NCBI GenBank assembly: GCA_002297365.1
Contig: DBKT01000009.1
Coordinates: 1-64,000, forward strand
Direction: 5' to 3'
Origin: Caryophanales bacterium UBA743
GTDB taxonomy: Bacteria > Bacillota_I > Bacilli_A > RFN20 > CAG-826
DNA length: 64,000 bases
The notes under the pieces: generated by a model
Seen by the model: only the letters and a program-made list of their open reading frames with translations
What the model was told of the DNA's origin: nothing
Databases searched by the model: none
In this document: piece after piece, positions 42,881 through 50,778 of the stretch
Layout of the letters: each line of letters starts with the position of its first letter
Position numbering within the stretch: the stretch's first letter is position 1
Made by a program: the position numbers and the translations under genes

Positions 42881-43977
42881 TATCGTCTCTATATATTCAC
42901 ATACCTTTTTGCGCCCATATTTGCGCTTATTGCGACTTTTCGAAAGTCCTTTATGACGAGAAATGGGCCTTTTCTTATATAGAGGAGCTGAAAAGAGAGA
43001 TTCTTTCTTATCCATTGGCGAGAAATCAATTCGAAACCATCTATATAGGCGGAGGGACGCCGACTTGCTTAAAAAAAGAGCTTTTGGAAGATCTCCTTTC
43101 TTTTTTGCGGCCTTACTTAAAAATAGACGGCGAGTTCACAATCGAGGGGAACCCAGAAAACATCGATGACGAATTACTGGCAATTTTAAAGGAAGGCGGA
43201 ATAAACCGCATTTCTTTAGGGATGGAATCATCGCACAAGAAATATCTAGCTCTCATGGGTAGAAAACATTCATACAAAGACGTAAAAAACGCCGTCGGGC
43301 TAATTAAAAAATGGGGATTCGAGAATATCTCGGTTGATTTAATTTATGCCCTTCCTGGCGAAAATTTAAACGAACTAAAGGAAGACGTGGCCTCCATGTT
43401 GGCATTAAACATTCCCCATTTATCCGCTTATTCATTAACTATCAATCCAGGAACCTCCTTCTATAATAATGGATTTAAAGAAATGGATGATTCTTTAGAG
43501 GCGGATATGTATGAACTGATATTGTCTTCTTTTCGAAATGCAGGATATAAAAGGTATGAGGTCAGCAATTTTGCAAAACCGGCATTTTATTCAAGGCATA
43601 ACCTGACTTACTGGCACGATGAAGAATATTATGGATGCGGTTTAGGCGCTTCTGGCTATGTAGACGGATTCCGCTATACTAACACCCGTTCTTTAGGCGT
43701 TTATTTGAAAGGAAAATATCGAGCTGAAGAAGAAAAATTGAGCGTGAATAGCCAATTAGAGGACTTCTTTTTGACAAATTTGCGTTTAGAAGACGGATTT
43801 ATGAAAAAAGCCTTCGAAAAACGTTTCGGATTTCCTTTCTTCACGAAATTCAGCATTCCTTTTTTGAAGCTTCATAATGAGGGGCTAATTAATGAAAACT
43901 CCGACTCCATCTTTGTTTCTGACAAAGGTATGTTGCTTTTGGATCGCGTTCTTTTAGAATTTTTTGAAAAAATTTAG
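42877..43977 (+). CDS. hemW: radical SAM haem chaperone HemW
   Basis: The start IHIPFCAHICAYCDF contains the CxxxCxxC cluster motif with the HemW-type extra YCDF. Downstream are IGGGTPTCL, the EGNPENI motif and GLGASGY. The C-terminal HemN-like helix domain is present. The length of 366 aa is typical. The start is GTG at 42877, overlapping the previous stop. HemW proteins deliver haem rather than act as coproporphyrinogen oxidase. Its stop codon lies inside the CIRCE element of hrcA. Confidence 0.93.
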   Translation: MISSLYIHIPFCAHICAYCDFSKVLYDEKWAFSYIEELKREILSYPLARNQFETIYIGGGTPTCLKKELLEDLLSFLRPYLKIDGEFTIEGNPENIDDELLAILKEGGINRISLGMESSHKKYLALMGRKHSYKDVKNAVGLIKKWGFENISVDLIYALPGENLNELKEDVASMLALNIPHLSAYSLTINPGTSFYNNGFKEMDDSLEADMYELILSSFRNAGYKRYEVSNFAKPAFYSRHNLTYWHDEEYYGCGLGASGYVDGFRYTNTRSLGVYLKGKYRAEEEKLSVNSQLEDFFLTNLRLEDGFMKKAFEKRFGFPFFTKFSIPFLKLHNEGLINENSDSIFVSDKGMLLLDRVLLEFFEKI

Positions 43978-44000
43978 CACTTATGTGTTGACAGTGCTAA
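43974..44000 (+). promoter_or_regulatory. CIRCE operator (HrcA binding site)
   Basis: TTAGCACT (43974-43981) and AGTGCTAA (43993-44000) are perfect 8-bp arms in the 27-bp CIRCE layout (consensus TTAGCACTC-N9-GAGTGCTAA, ninth position mismatched). The right arm overlaps the -35 hexamer, so HrcA binding should block polymerase. Confidence 0.95.
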
Positions 44001-44015
44001 TTCTACCTCTATAAT
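43988..44015 (+). promoter_or_regulatory. hrcA operon promoter
   Basis: Consensus TTGACA (43988-43993), 16-nt spacer, TATAAT (44010-44015). The predicted transcript starts next to a GCACC/GGTGC hairpin (44023-44037), then AAGAGGAG and the hrcA ATG. Confidence 0.9.
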
Positions 44016-44059
44016 AGTCATAGCACCGAAGAGGTGCGACTGCTAAAGAGGAGACGAAA

Positions 44060-45160
44060 ATGACAAGACGCGATGAAATTCTAAAATTGATCGTCGAGCA
44101 TTTCATCAAGACGGCAGAACCTGTGGGCTCAAAAACCCTGCAACAGCAATACCATCTTGAAGTTTCCACGGCAACTATCCGCAATGAAATGAATGCCCTT
44201 GAGAATGATGGCTATCTCGAAAAAACCCATACATCCTCCGGACGCGTTCCTTCAGATAAAGGATATTCCTACTATGTTGCCAACCTTCGTTCTGGAAGCG
44301 TGGATGAAAGAGCGAAAAACGCCCTGCAAACCGTACTTTCCGAAAGAACAAAATCAGTGGAAGAAGTCATAAAGGAAAGTTGTGAAATCCTTTCTCAAAT
44401 GACGAACCTCGCCTCTGTAGTAGTGGGCAATTCCTTAGAAGAGGAGCATCTTGTTTCCATTAATATCGTTCCTATCGGTGGTAATACCGCCACAGCGCTA
44501 TTTATTACCGATAAGGGGTATGTTGAAAACAAAACGTTCGTTCTCGATAAAAGCGTTAGCCTCAATGATGTCGTAAAAACCATCAAAATCCTCAATGATC
44601 GTCTTTCTGGGACTCCCGTAAACGAAGTTGTCAAAAAGATGGAGGCTATGCGTCCAGCTCTTACCGATTATATGATTGGGCAAGAGCTTGTTTATCAAGC
44701 CGTTCTAAGCGTATTCGCCGCCTTTGCCACTTCACGTATGGAATTCTATGGCAAAGATCAATTGTTTCAACAGCCGGAATTTGCTAATGATGCGGCCAAA
44801 TTGCGAGAATTGATGAAGTTCTTGGATGATCCTGACAACTTGCAAAAAGTTCTAGAAAAAGGGCAGACGAAGAACGGAATCACCATCACAATAGGCTCAG
44901 GCAATTCTGGGCGTTTGAAAGATGAATTAGCCCTCGTTTCAGCAAACATCGACGTTCCTGGCGATAAAGGCGCAACATTGTCTCTCGTAGGTCCTGCAAG
45001 AATGGACTACGATAAGGTCGTTGCCACCTTGCAATACTTCGCCAAGGCCCTCGATGCTTACTTCCAACAAGGCTCCGGGGAGGATGAAGAATGGAACAAA
45101 CCGAAGAAAGACGTGACGAAACTCAAGAAAACGACCAAAAGAAAGGTCAAGACGAAATGA
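44060..45160 (+). CDS. hrcA: heat-inducible transcription repressor HrcA
   Basis: HrcA represses chaperone operons by binding CIRCE and is kept active by GroEL. An N-terminal winged helix (MTRRDEILKLIVEHF ... STATIRNEMNALENDGYLEKTHTSSGRVPSDKGYSYYV, shown in part) is canonical. The GAF-like dimer domain and GSGNSGRLKDELALVSANI follow. The length of 366 aa is slightly above average because of a Lys-rich C-terminal extension, which overlaps the 5' end of grpE. The gene is autoregulated through the CIRCE in front of it. Confidence 0.95.
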   Translation: MTRRDEILKLIVEHFIKTAEPVGSKTLQQQYHLEVSTATIRNEMNALENDGYLEKTHTSSGRVPSDKGYSYYVANLRSGSVDERAKNALQTVLSERTKSVEEVIKESCEILSQMTNLASVVVGNSLEEEHLVSINIVPIGGNTATALFITDKGYVENKTFVLDKSVSLNDVVKTIKILNDRLSGTPVNEVVKKMEAMRPALTDYMIGQELVYQAVLSVFAAFATSRMEFYGKDQLFQQPEFANDAAKLRELMKFLDDPDNLQKVLEKGQTKNGITITIGSGNSGRLKDELALVSANIDVPGDKGATLSLVGPARMDYDKVVATLQYFAKALDAYFQQGSGEDEEWNKPKKDVTKLKKTTKRKVKTK

Positions 45161-45708
45161 AGCATGACAAGAAAAACCCTACGGAAGAGTTAGAACAGAA
45201 ATTGAAGCGTGCCGAAGAGGAGGCCTTTAGCTGGAAAAACAAGTATTATATGGAACTTGCGGACGTGCAAAATCTCCGCAAAAGCCTAGAAGAAGACCAT
45301 CGTAATGCCCTCCGTTATCGTTCGGAAGGTTTTCTCGAGAATCTTCTTCCAGCCTTAGATGGGTTCTACTTAGCTTTGGGCTCGCCAGTAACAAGCCAGG
45401 AAGCTAAGAACTATCAACAAGGATTCATCTACATCTTTAACCAAATTCAAAATGCGCTCACTTCCGAAGGAGTTAGTGAAATCCTTCCGAAAGAAGGCGA
45501 TGAATTTGATGCTCATACGATGAACGCCGTCGATGTAGTGGACGGAGACGAAAAAAACGATGGAAAAGTCGCTTTTGTCTTCTCAAAAGGCTACAAACTT
45601 CACGAAAAGCTCATTCGACCAGCCAACGTGAAAGTTTATAAAATGAAAAAGGCCGAGAAACAGGAAGAAGATAAAAAATCCGATTCCAACGAAGCAAACA
45701 AAGCTTAA
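45091..45708 (+). CDS. grpE: nucleotide exchange factor GrpE
   Basis: GrpE releases ADP from DnaK. The charged N-terminus, a long helix (LEQKLKRAEEEAFSWKNKYYMELADVQNLRKSLEED, shown in part) and the beta-wing (DEFDAHTMNAVDVV ... KGYKLHEKLIRPANVKV) are typical. I kept the ATG at 45091 because GGGGAGG lies 7 nt upstream, although it creates a 70-bp overlap with hrcA. An in-frame ATG at 45157 (183 aa) overlaps the hrcA stop as ATGA and is a good alternative. The length is 205 aa. Confidence 0.92.
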   Translation: MEQTEERRDETQENDQKKGQDEMKHDKKNPTEELEQKLKRAEEEAFSWKNKYYMELADVQNLRKSLEEDHRNALRYRSEGFLENLLPALDGFYLALGSPVTSQEAKNYQQGFIYIFNQIQNALTSEGVSEILPKEGDEFDAHTMNAVDVVDGDEKNDGKVAFVFSKGYKLHEKLIRPANVKVYKMKKAEKQEEDKKSDSNEANKA

Positions 45709-45723
45709 GGAGATTTAACTATT

Positions 45724-47559
45724 ATGGCAAAAGAATTAATTGTTGGCATTGACTTAGGTACAACCAATTCCGTTATCAGCTATCTTCAAGCGGATGGCAA
45801 AGTAAAGGTTATTCCAAATCCAGAAGGAACAAATACGACGCCTTCTGTCGTTGCCTTTAAAGCAAGCGGCGAAGAAATTGTCGGTAATGCTGCAAAGCGT
45901 CAAATGATTACCAATCCTGACACGGTTCGTTCTGCGAAACGTAAAATGGGTTCCGATTATAAATTCCACATCGGTTGCTTAAACAAAGACTTTACTCCAC
46001 AAGAAATTTCCGCCAAAGTTCTTGCTTATATGAAAGCTTATGCTGAAAAGAACATCGGGCATGAAGTCAAGAAAGCTGTTATTACAGTCCCTGCTTATTT
46101 CAATGACGCCCAAAGACAAGCGACAAAAGACGCAGGAACAATCGCTGGCTTGGATGTCGTTCGTATTATCAACGAACCAACGGCTTCTTGTTTGGCTTTT
46201 GGAATTGATACGAATAAATCCGAAAAGGTTCTCGTTTTTGACCTTGGCGGTGGAACCCTTGATGTTTCTATACTCGACATTGGCGATGGGACCTTCCAAG
46301 TTTTAGCCACGAACGGCGATACCGAACTTGGCGGCGATGACTGGGATAAAGCTATTGCTGATTGGATTCATGCCCAAATTCAAATTGAGAATGGAGTCGA
46401 TTTAACTGATAAAATGGCTCAACAACGTTTCTTAGACGCTGCTGAAAAAGCAAAGATTGAACTCTCCAGCAGCTTGGAAACAACCATTTCTCTCCCATTT
46501 ATTGGAATGGGTTCCAACGGTCCTATCTCTTATGAAGGAACGCTCTCGAGAGCTAAATTCCAAGATTTGACAAAGCATCTTTTGGAACGCTGCAAAGTTC
46601 CTATGGAGAAAGCCCTTCATGATGCTGGGCTCACCTACAATGATTTGGGCGACATCCTTATGATTGGCGGTTCGACACGTATGCCAGCCGTTCAAGATAT
46701 GGTTTCTCAAATTTCTGGCAAGAAGATTAATATGTCTGTCAACCCAGATGAAGCCGTTTCTATTGGCGCCGCTATTCAAGGCGGAATCATTGCCGGCGAT
46801 GTGAAAGACGTTGTTCTTCTTGACGTTACCCCATTAACTCTTGGCATTGAAACTCTTGGCGGAGTCATGACTCCTCTTATCGCTCGTAATACAACCATTC
46901 CTACGACAAAGAGCCAAGTCTTCTCGACCGCACAAGATAACCAACCTGCCGTCGACATCATGGTTTATCAAGGTGAGAGACCAATGGCGCATGACAACAA
47001 GCTCTTAGGCCACTTCCAACTCTCTGGCATTAAGCCAGCAAGACGCGGTGAGCCTAGAATTGAAGTCACATTCTCTATCGACGTCAACGGCATTGTTAAA
47101 GTATCCGCTAAGGATCTTGATACTCAAAAGAGCCAAGACATCACCATTTCCGGTTCTAATGGTCTTTCCAAAGAAGATATTGACCGTATGGTAAAGGAAG
47201 CGGAAGAAAACAAGGCCGCAGATGAAAAGAGAAAAGATGACATTGAAGTGAAGAACAAAGCTCAGGCTTATGTTGACCAAATCAACCAAACCTTAGTCGA
47301 AAAAGGAGCTCAGCTCTCCGAACAGCAAAAGAGTGAGCTTACCAAACTTCGTGATGATGCACAAGCCGCCATTCAAAACGACAATATCGATAAATTAAGA
47401 GAAATTGTCGGAAAATTGGAAGATGCAGCCAATGCGGCAAGCGCTTATCAGCAACAAACTGGCGCCAATCCAAATGCTGGGGCAAACGGTGCCGGCAGCA
47501 ATGGAAGCGGAAACGACCAAGATGTTGTTGATGCCGACTTCACCGATAAAAAGGCCTAA
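45724..47559 (+). CDS. dnaK: molecular chaperone DnaK (Hsp70)
   Basis: ATP-driven folding chaperone. The nucleotide-binding domain starts GIDLGTTNSVISY and includes FDLGGGTLDVS and GGSTRMPAVQ. The substrate-binding domain has TPLTLGIETLGG. The lid ends in a Gly/Asn-rich tail with the conserved VVDADF end. The length of 611 aa is normal. AAGGAG lies before the ATG, 15 nt after grpE. Regulated through CIRCE/HrcA. Confidence 0.98.
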   Translation: MAKELIVGIDLGTTNSVISYLQADGKVKVIPNPEGTNTTPSVVAFKASGEEIVGNAAKRQMITNPDTVRSAKRKMGSDYKFHIGCLNKDFTPQEISAKVLAYMKAYAEKNIGHEVKKAVITVPAYFNDAQRQATKDAGTIAGLDVVRIINEPTASCLAFGIDTNKSEKVLVFDLGGGTLDVSILDIGDGTFQVLATNGDTELGGDDWDKAIADWIHAQIQIENGVDLTDKMAQQRFLDAAEKAKIELSSSLETTISLPFIGMGSNGPISYEGTLSRAKFQDLTKHLLERCKVPMEKALHDAGLTYNDLGDILMIGGSTRMPAVQDMVSQISGKKINMSVNPDEAVSIGAAIQGGIIAGDVKDVVLLDVTPLTLGIETLGGVMTPLIARNTTIPTTKSQVFSTAQDNQPAVDIMVYQGERPMAHDNKLLGHFQLSGIKPARRGEPRIEVTFSIDVNGIVKVSAKDLDTQKSQDITISGSNGLSKEDIDRMVKEAEENKAADEKRKDDIEVKNKAQAYVDQINQTLVEKGAQLSEQQKSELTKLRDDAQAAIQNDNIDKLREIVGKLEDAANAASAYQQQTGANPNAGANGAGSNGSGNDQDVVDADFTDKKA

Positions 47560-47575
47560 TATATAAAATCATTGT

Positions 47576-47603
47576 GATGGGGGCGTCTAAGGACGCCTCC
47601 ATC
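47576..47603 (+). terminator. intercistronic hairpin between dnaK and dnaJ
   Basis: GATGGGGGCGTC and GACGCCTCCATC form a 12-bp stem (one G-U) with tetraloop TAAG. The following TTGCTTTA is a poor U tract, so it is more likely an attenuator or an mRNA-stability/processing element than a full stop. Confidence 0.55.
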
Positions 47604-47628
47604 TTGCTTTAAGGAAGGGAGCACAAAT

Positions 47629-48762
47629 ATGGCAGACGAGAAAAAAGACTACTATGAGACTTTAGGAGTCAGCAAAACTGCAACCAAAGACGAGATTCGC
47701 TCCGCCTATCGAAAGCTCGCGAAGAAATATCACCCTGATATCAACCACGATCCTGATGCTCCAAAAAAGTTTGAAGAAGTTCAGGAAGCCTATGATGTAC
47801 TTTCAGATGATCAAAAACGAGCTGCTTATGACCAATACGGTTTTGCTGCCTTTGGACAAGGAGCTTCTACGGGCGGAGCAGGAAACCCATTTGAAAACGC
47901 TGGATTTTCATCTCAAGGATTTGGTGGCTTTGATGACCTTTTCAATTCCTTCTTTGGTGGAGGAAGAAGCAGAAGAAGCCAATCTAATGGGCCTCAAAAA
48001 GGGAATGACACCTTGTACAGCGTTAAAATCAGCTTCATGGATGCGATTAACGGGACTCATATCGATGTTCCTTTAACTTATGATCAGCCATGCGACGCTT
48101 GCGGGGGGACAGGAGCTGCCTCTCCATCGGATATTCAGACATGTCCTTATTGCGGGGGGACTGGCTATACAACTCAACGTCAGCAAACCATCTTTGGCGT
48201 CATGGAATCTCAAGTTGTTTGCTCTCATTGTCACGGTAGTGGAAAGCAAATAAAAAAAGTTTGTCCAAAATGCGGTGGAGAAGGCTATAAGAGAGTCCGT
48301 ACCAATATCGATGTCACCATTCCTGCTGGTATTAATGAAGGCCAGCAAATCCGCGTTAAGGGAAAAGGAGAAAGAGGCACAAACGGTGGTCCAAACGGCG
48401 ATTTATATGTCGAAATCAAGATAGAACCGGACAAGAGATTCACTCGTGATGGCAACGATATCCACTCAAATTTGGATCTTGGCTTTGTTGAAGCCACCTT
48501 AGGAACGACCGTTGACGTGGAGACTGTCTATGGAACGGTATCAGTGGAAGTTCCTGCGGGAACACAGCCTGATGTTATCCTGAAATTAAAAGGCAAGGGT
48601 GTAAAAGATTTGAGAACTTCACGCCCTGGCGATCACTACCTACACGTGAAGATTCACACTCCAACGGATTTGACGAAAACTCAAAAAGATCTTCTTACTC
48701 AATTCCAAAAAGAGGAAAGCAGCAAGAAGAAAAACTGGTGGAAAAACCCTTTTAAGAAATAA
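47629..48762 (+). CDS. dnaJ: chaperone protein DnaJ (Hsp40)
   Basis: DnaJ stimulates DnaK ATPase and delivers substrates. The J domain has YHPD with the HPD triad near residue 36. A Gly/Phe-rich region (about 75-115) follows. Four zinc-binding repeats are CDACGGTGA, CPYCGGTGY, CSHCHGSGK and CPKCGGEGY. The C-terminal domains end in a Lys-rich tail. The length of 377 aa is typical. AAGGAAGGGAG lies upstream. Last gene of the CIRCE-controlled operon. Confidence 0.97.
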   Translation: MADEKKDYYETLGVSKTATKDEIRSAYRKLAKKYHPDINHDPDAPKKFEEVQEAYDVLSDDQKRAAYDQYGFAAFGQGASTGGAGNPFENAGFSSQGFGGFDDLFNSFFGGGRSRRSQSNGPQKGNDTLYSVKISFMDAINGTHIDVPLTYDQPCDACGGTGAASPSDIQTCPYCGGTGYTTQRQQTIFGVMESQVVCSHCHGSGKQIKKVCPKCGGEGYKRVRTNIDVTIPAGINEGQQIRVKGKGERGTNGGPNGDLYVEIKIEPDKRFTRDGNDIHSNLDLGFVEATLGTTVDVETVYGTVSVEVPAGTQPDVILKLKGKGVKDLRTSRPGDHYLHVKIHTPTDLTKTQKDLLTQFQKEESSKKKNWWKNPFKK

Positions 48763-48763
48763 T

Positions 48764-48791
48764 CATCTCGAAAGAGATGGTTTTTTCTTTT
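48764..48791 (+). terminator. dnaJ terminator
   Basis: CATCTC, GAAA tetraloop, GAGATG, then GTTTTTTCTTTT. Confidence 0.88.
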
Positions 48792-48844
48792 AAAAAAGAG
48801 CTTTTGAGACTACTATTCTAAATAAGGGGAAATTTAAAACACTT

Positions 48845-49285
48845 ATGCCTATCTGCAAAAATTGCCATAGAACCATTTCTAAATTCGATAAAGATATGTG
48901 CCCGTATTGTGGGACGGAAAACCCAATCGAGGACAATTATCAAACAAAAGATGTCACCTCTTTCATAAAAGCCACTAAGACAAATGGAGGCCTTTATAAA
49001 TCAAAGTCAAGAAAAATAGCCGGTTTTTTGTGCTTATTTTTAGGAGCCTTCGGTATTCATAACTTTTTCTTAGGATTTGTGAAAAAAGGAATTTTGGAAT
49101 TTCTTTTTACCTCGATTTTTGTTGGAGGCATAGGAAGTCTTCTTTTTCTTTTTGTCGATCCTTTTAAAAACGCTTTCGCATTTATTTTGCCGTTTCTTAT
49201 CTGTTTCTTATTTTATGCGTTCGCCTCTGTTCGTATTTTCAAAAACGATTCTTTGACGGATGCAAACGGAGTCTTCCTTCGCTAA
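48845..49285 (+). CDS. TM2-domain protein with N-terminal zinc ribbon
   Basis: The N-terminus has two CxxC pairs (CKNCH near residues 4-8 and CPYCG near 20-24), forming a zinc ribbon. A TM2 domain follows: a basic stretch, two membrane segments and the loop GAFGIHNFFLGFVKKGILEF. A third hydrophobic segment (FAFILPFLICFLFYAFA) lies near residues 112-128. The length is 146 aa. Function of TM2 proteins in bacteria is unknown. It occupies the position where prmA stands in Bacillus. Confidence 0.8.
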   Translation: MPICKNCHRTISKFDKDMCPYCGTENPIEDNYQTKDVTSFIKATKTNGGLYKSKSRKIAGFLCLFLGAFGIHNFFLGFVKKGILEFLFTSIFVGGIGSLLFLFVDPFKNAFAFILPFLICFLFYAFASVRIFKNDSLTDANGVFLR

Positions 49286-50005
49286 ATGGAACGTTTTTTT
49301 GCCAAAGTCGCCGAAAATCGAGCGTTTCTTTCAAAAGAAGATGAGCATCATCTTTTGAACGTAATGAGAGCCAAAAGGGGCGAAAAAATCGAAGTTGTTG
49401 ATGAAGGCGATCTTTATTTGTGCGAAATTTCCTCCCTTTCCCCATTGGAAATTTCGGTTTTAAACGAAATCAACCGGCCAACCGAATTAAATGTTCATCT
49501 TATTTTGGGCTTTGCTTTATTGAAGGGAGGACATGATGAACTCGTTTTGATGAAAGGAACGGAATTAGGCGTCTCTTCTTTTTTGCCCTTTATTTCCGAA
49601 AGAACGATCATCCGTCTTGACCAAAAAGAAAGAAAAAAGCGTCAAGAGCGTTTTCAAAAAATCGTTTCCAACGCTTCGAGCCAATCCAAAAGATTGGCCA
49701 CTCCTGAAGTGATGCCAATTCTGGATTATAAAAACATTTTTGATATTTCGGCCGATCACCGTTATTTGGCGTATGAGAATCTTTCTGGGGAAGTTTTCCG
49801 CTTAGCCGAAGAATTTTCTTCTTTCAAAGCGGGGGAAAGAGTTCTTTGTTTGGTTGGCCCAGAGGGCGGATTCTCAAAAAAAGAAGCCGATTTAGCTATC
49901 GAAAATGGCTTTAGCCCCATATCTTTAGGAAAAAGAATCCTTCGCGCTGAGACCGCGTCTATCTATATTTCCAGCGTTTTTTCGCTTCTTGAGGAAAACA
50001 AATGA
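49286..50005 (+). CDS. rsmE: 16S rRNA m3U1498 methyltransferase RsmE
   Basis: A SPOUT methyltransferase that modifies U1498 of 16S rRNA. An N-terminal PUA-like part (FLSKEDEHHLLNVMRAKRGEKIEVVD, shown in part) is followed by the knotted SAM site: LVGPEGGFSKKEAD and SLGKRILRAETASIYI. The length of 239 aa is typical. The ATG immediately follows the stop of the TM2 gene. ATGA overlap with the next gene. Confidence 0.94.
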   Translation: MERFFAKVAENRAFLSKEDEHHLLNVMRAKRGEKIEVVDEGDLYLCEISSLSPLEISVLNEINRPTELNVHLILGFALLKGGHDELVLMKGTELGVSSFLPFISERTIIRLDQKERKKRQERFQKIVSNASSQSKRLATPEVMPILDYKNIFDISADHRYLAYENLSGEVFRLAEEFSSFKAGERVLCLVGPEGGFSKKEADLAIENGFSPISLGKRILRAETASIYISSVFSLLEENK

Positions 50006-50778
50006 GCATTTTCGATATGTTATCTTCTGCTCAAGCTCCTGCGTTTTTTTCTCGGTCTCCTGAGCAAATTTACTACAACGAGAATTCTTATCGCTTAAAC
50101 GAATTAGAGAGCTACGCTTATTTAGCGAATCCCATCGATTCCTTTGGAGTCGTCCGAGGGAATATCATCCTTCGTGCGTTGGAAAACAAGGAAACCATCG
50201 AAAAGCTTTTCAAAGAATATGAAAAGAATTCAGATAAAGCATCTATAAGTCTTAAAGAATACATTGAAAACGGCCTTCTTTCCCTTCCTTACCTTTCTTT
50301 TAAAGGAAACAAGATTTACGTTCCGGTTTTCCCTCTTTCCATCGCTCTGATTTACAGTGACAAAGTTGAGCGTTTAGGAAAAATGCCCTATAAACGCATA
50401 TTCAAGCAATATGAAGCCACTTTAATTGATCCGTTTGATTATTACGGATATCATCTTTTCATTTCCTATTTCACTCGGCTCGTGTGCATCAAAAAAACCA
50501 GCGATTGCGCAGCTTTATATGATTATGATGCAAGGGCGATTTACTTTGTGAATGACGAAGGAAGACTGGATGCGAAGGTTTGCCTTTTTGACAAAGAGCT
50601 TACACATCCTGTTCTTAGTCATCTTTTGCCGCGAATTGAAAAAGTGGCGGAGGCTTATTTTTTAAGGGATAAGAAAGCCTTTATAAACGCTCTTTTCGAA
50701 GGGGAACTAATTTCCTCGGACCTTTATATGAAGCTTTTGAAAACTCTTCCTTCTATGGAAAACGGAGCAAAAAAATGA
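50002..50778 (+). CDS. hypothetical protein between rsmE and mtaB
   Basis: A 258-aa soluble protein, not recognised. It has no signal peptide or membrane segment. Visible features are an aromatic-rich middle (LIDPFDYYGYHLFISYFTRLV, about residues 135-155, shown in part) and ALYDYDARAIYFVNDEGRLD around 172-191. It is locked into the operon by ATGA overlaps on both sides, so its translation is coupled to two RNA-modification enzymes. A role in RNA modification or ribosome maturation is only a guess from context. Confidence 0.7.
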   Translation: MSIFDMLSSAQAPAFFSRSPEQIYYNENSYRLNELESYAYLANPIDSFGVVRGNIILRALENKETIEKLFKEYEKNSDKASISLKEYIENGLLSLPYLSFKGNKIYVPVFPLSIALIYSDKVERLGKMPYKRIFKQYEATLIDPFDYYGYHLFISYFTRLVCIKKTSDCAALYDYDARAIYFVNDEGRLDAKVCLFDKELTHPVLSHLLPRIEKVAEAYFLRDKKAFINALFEGELISSDLYMKLLKTLPSMENGAKK

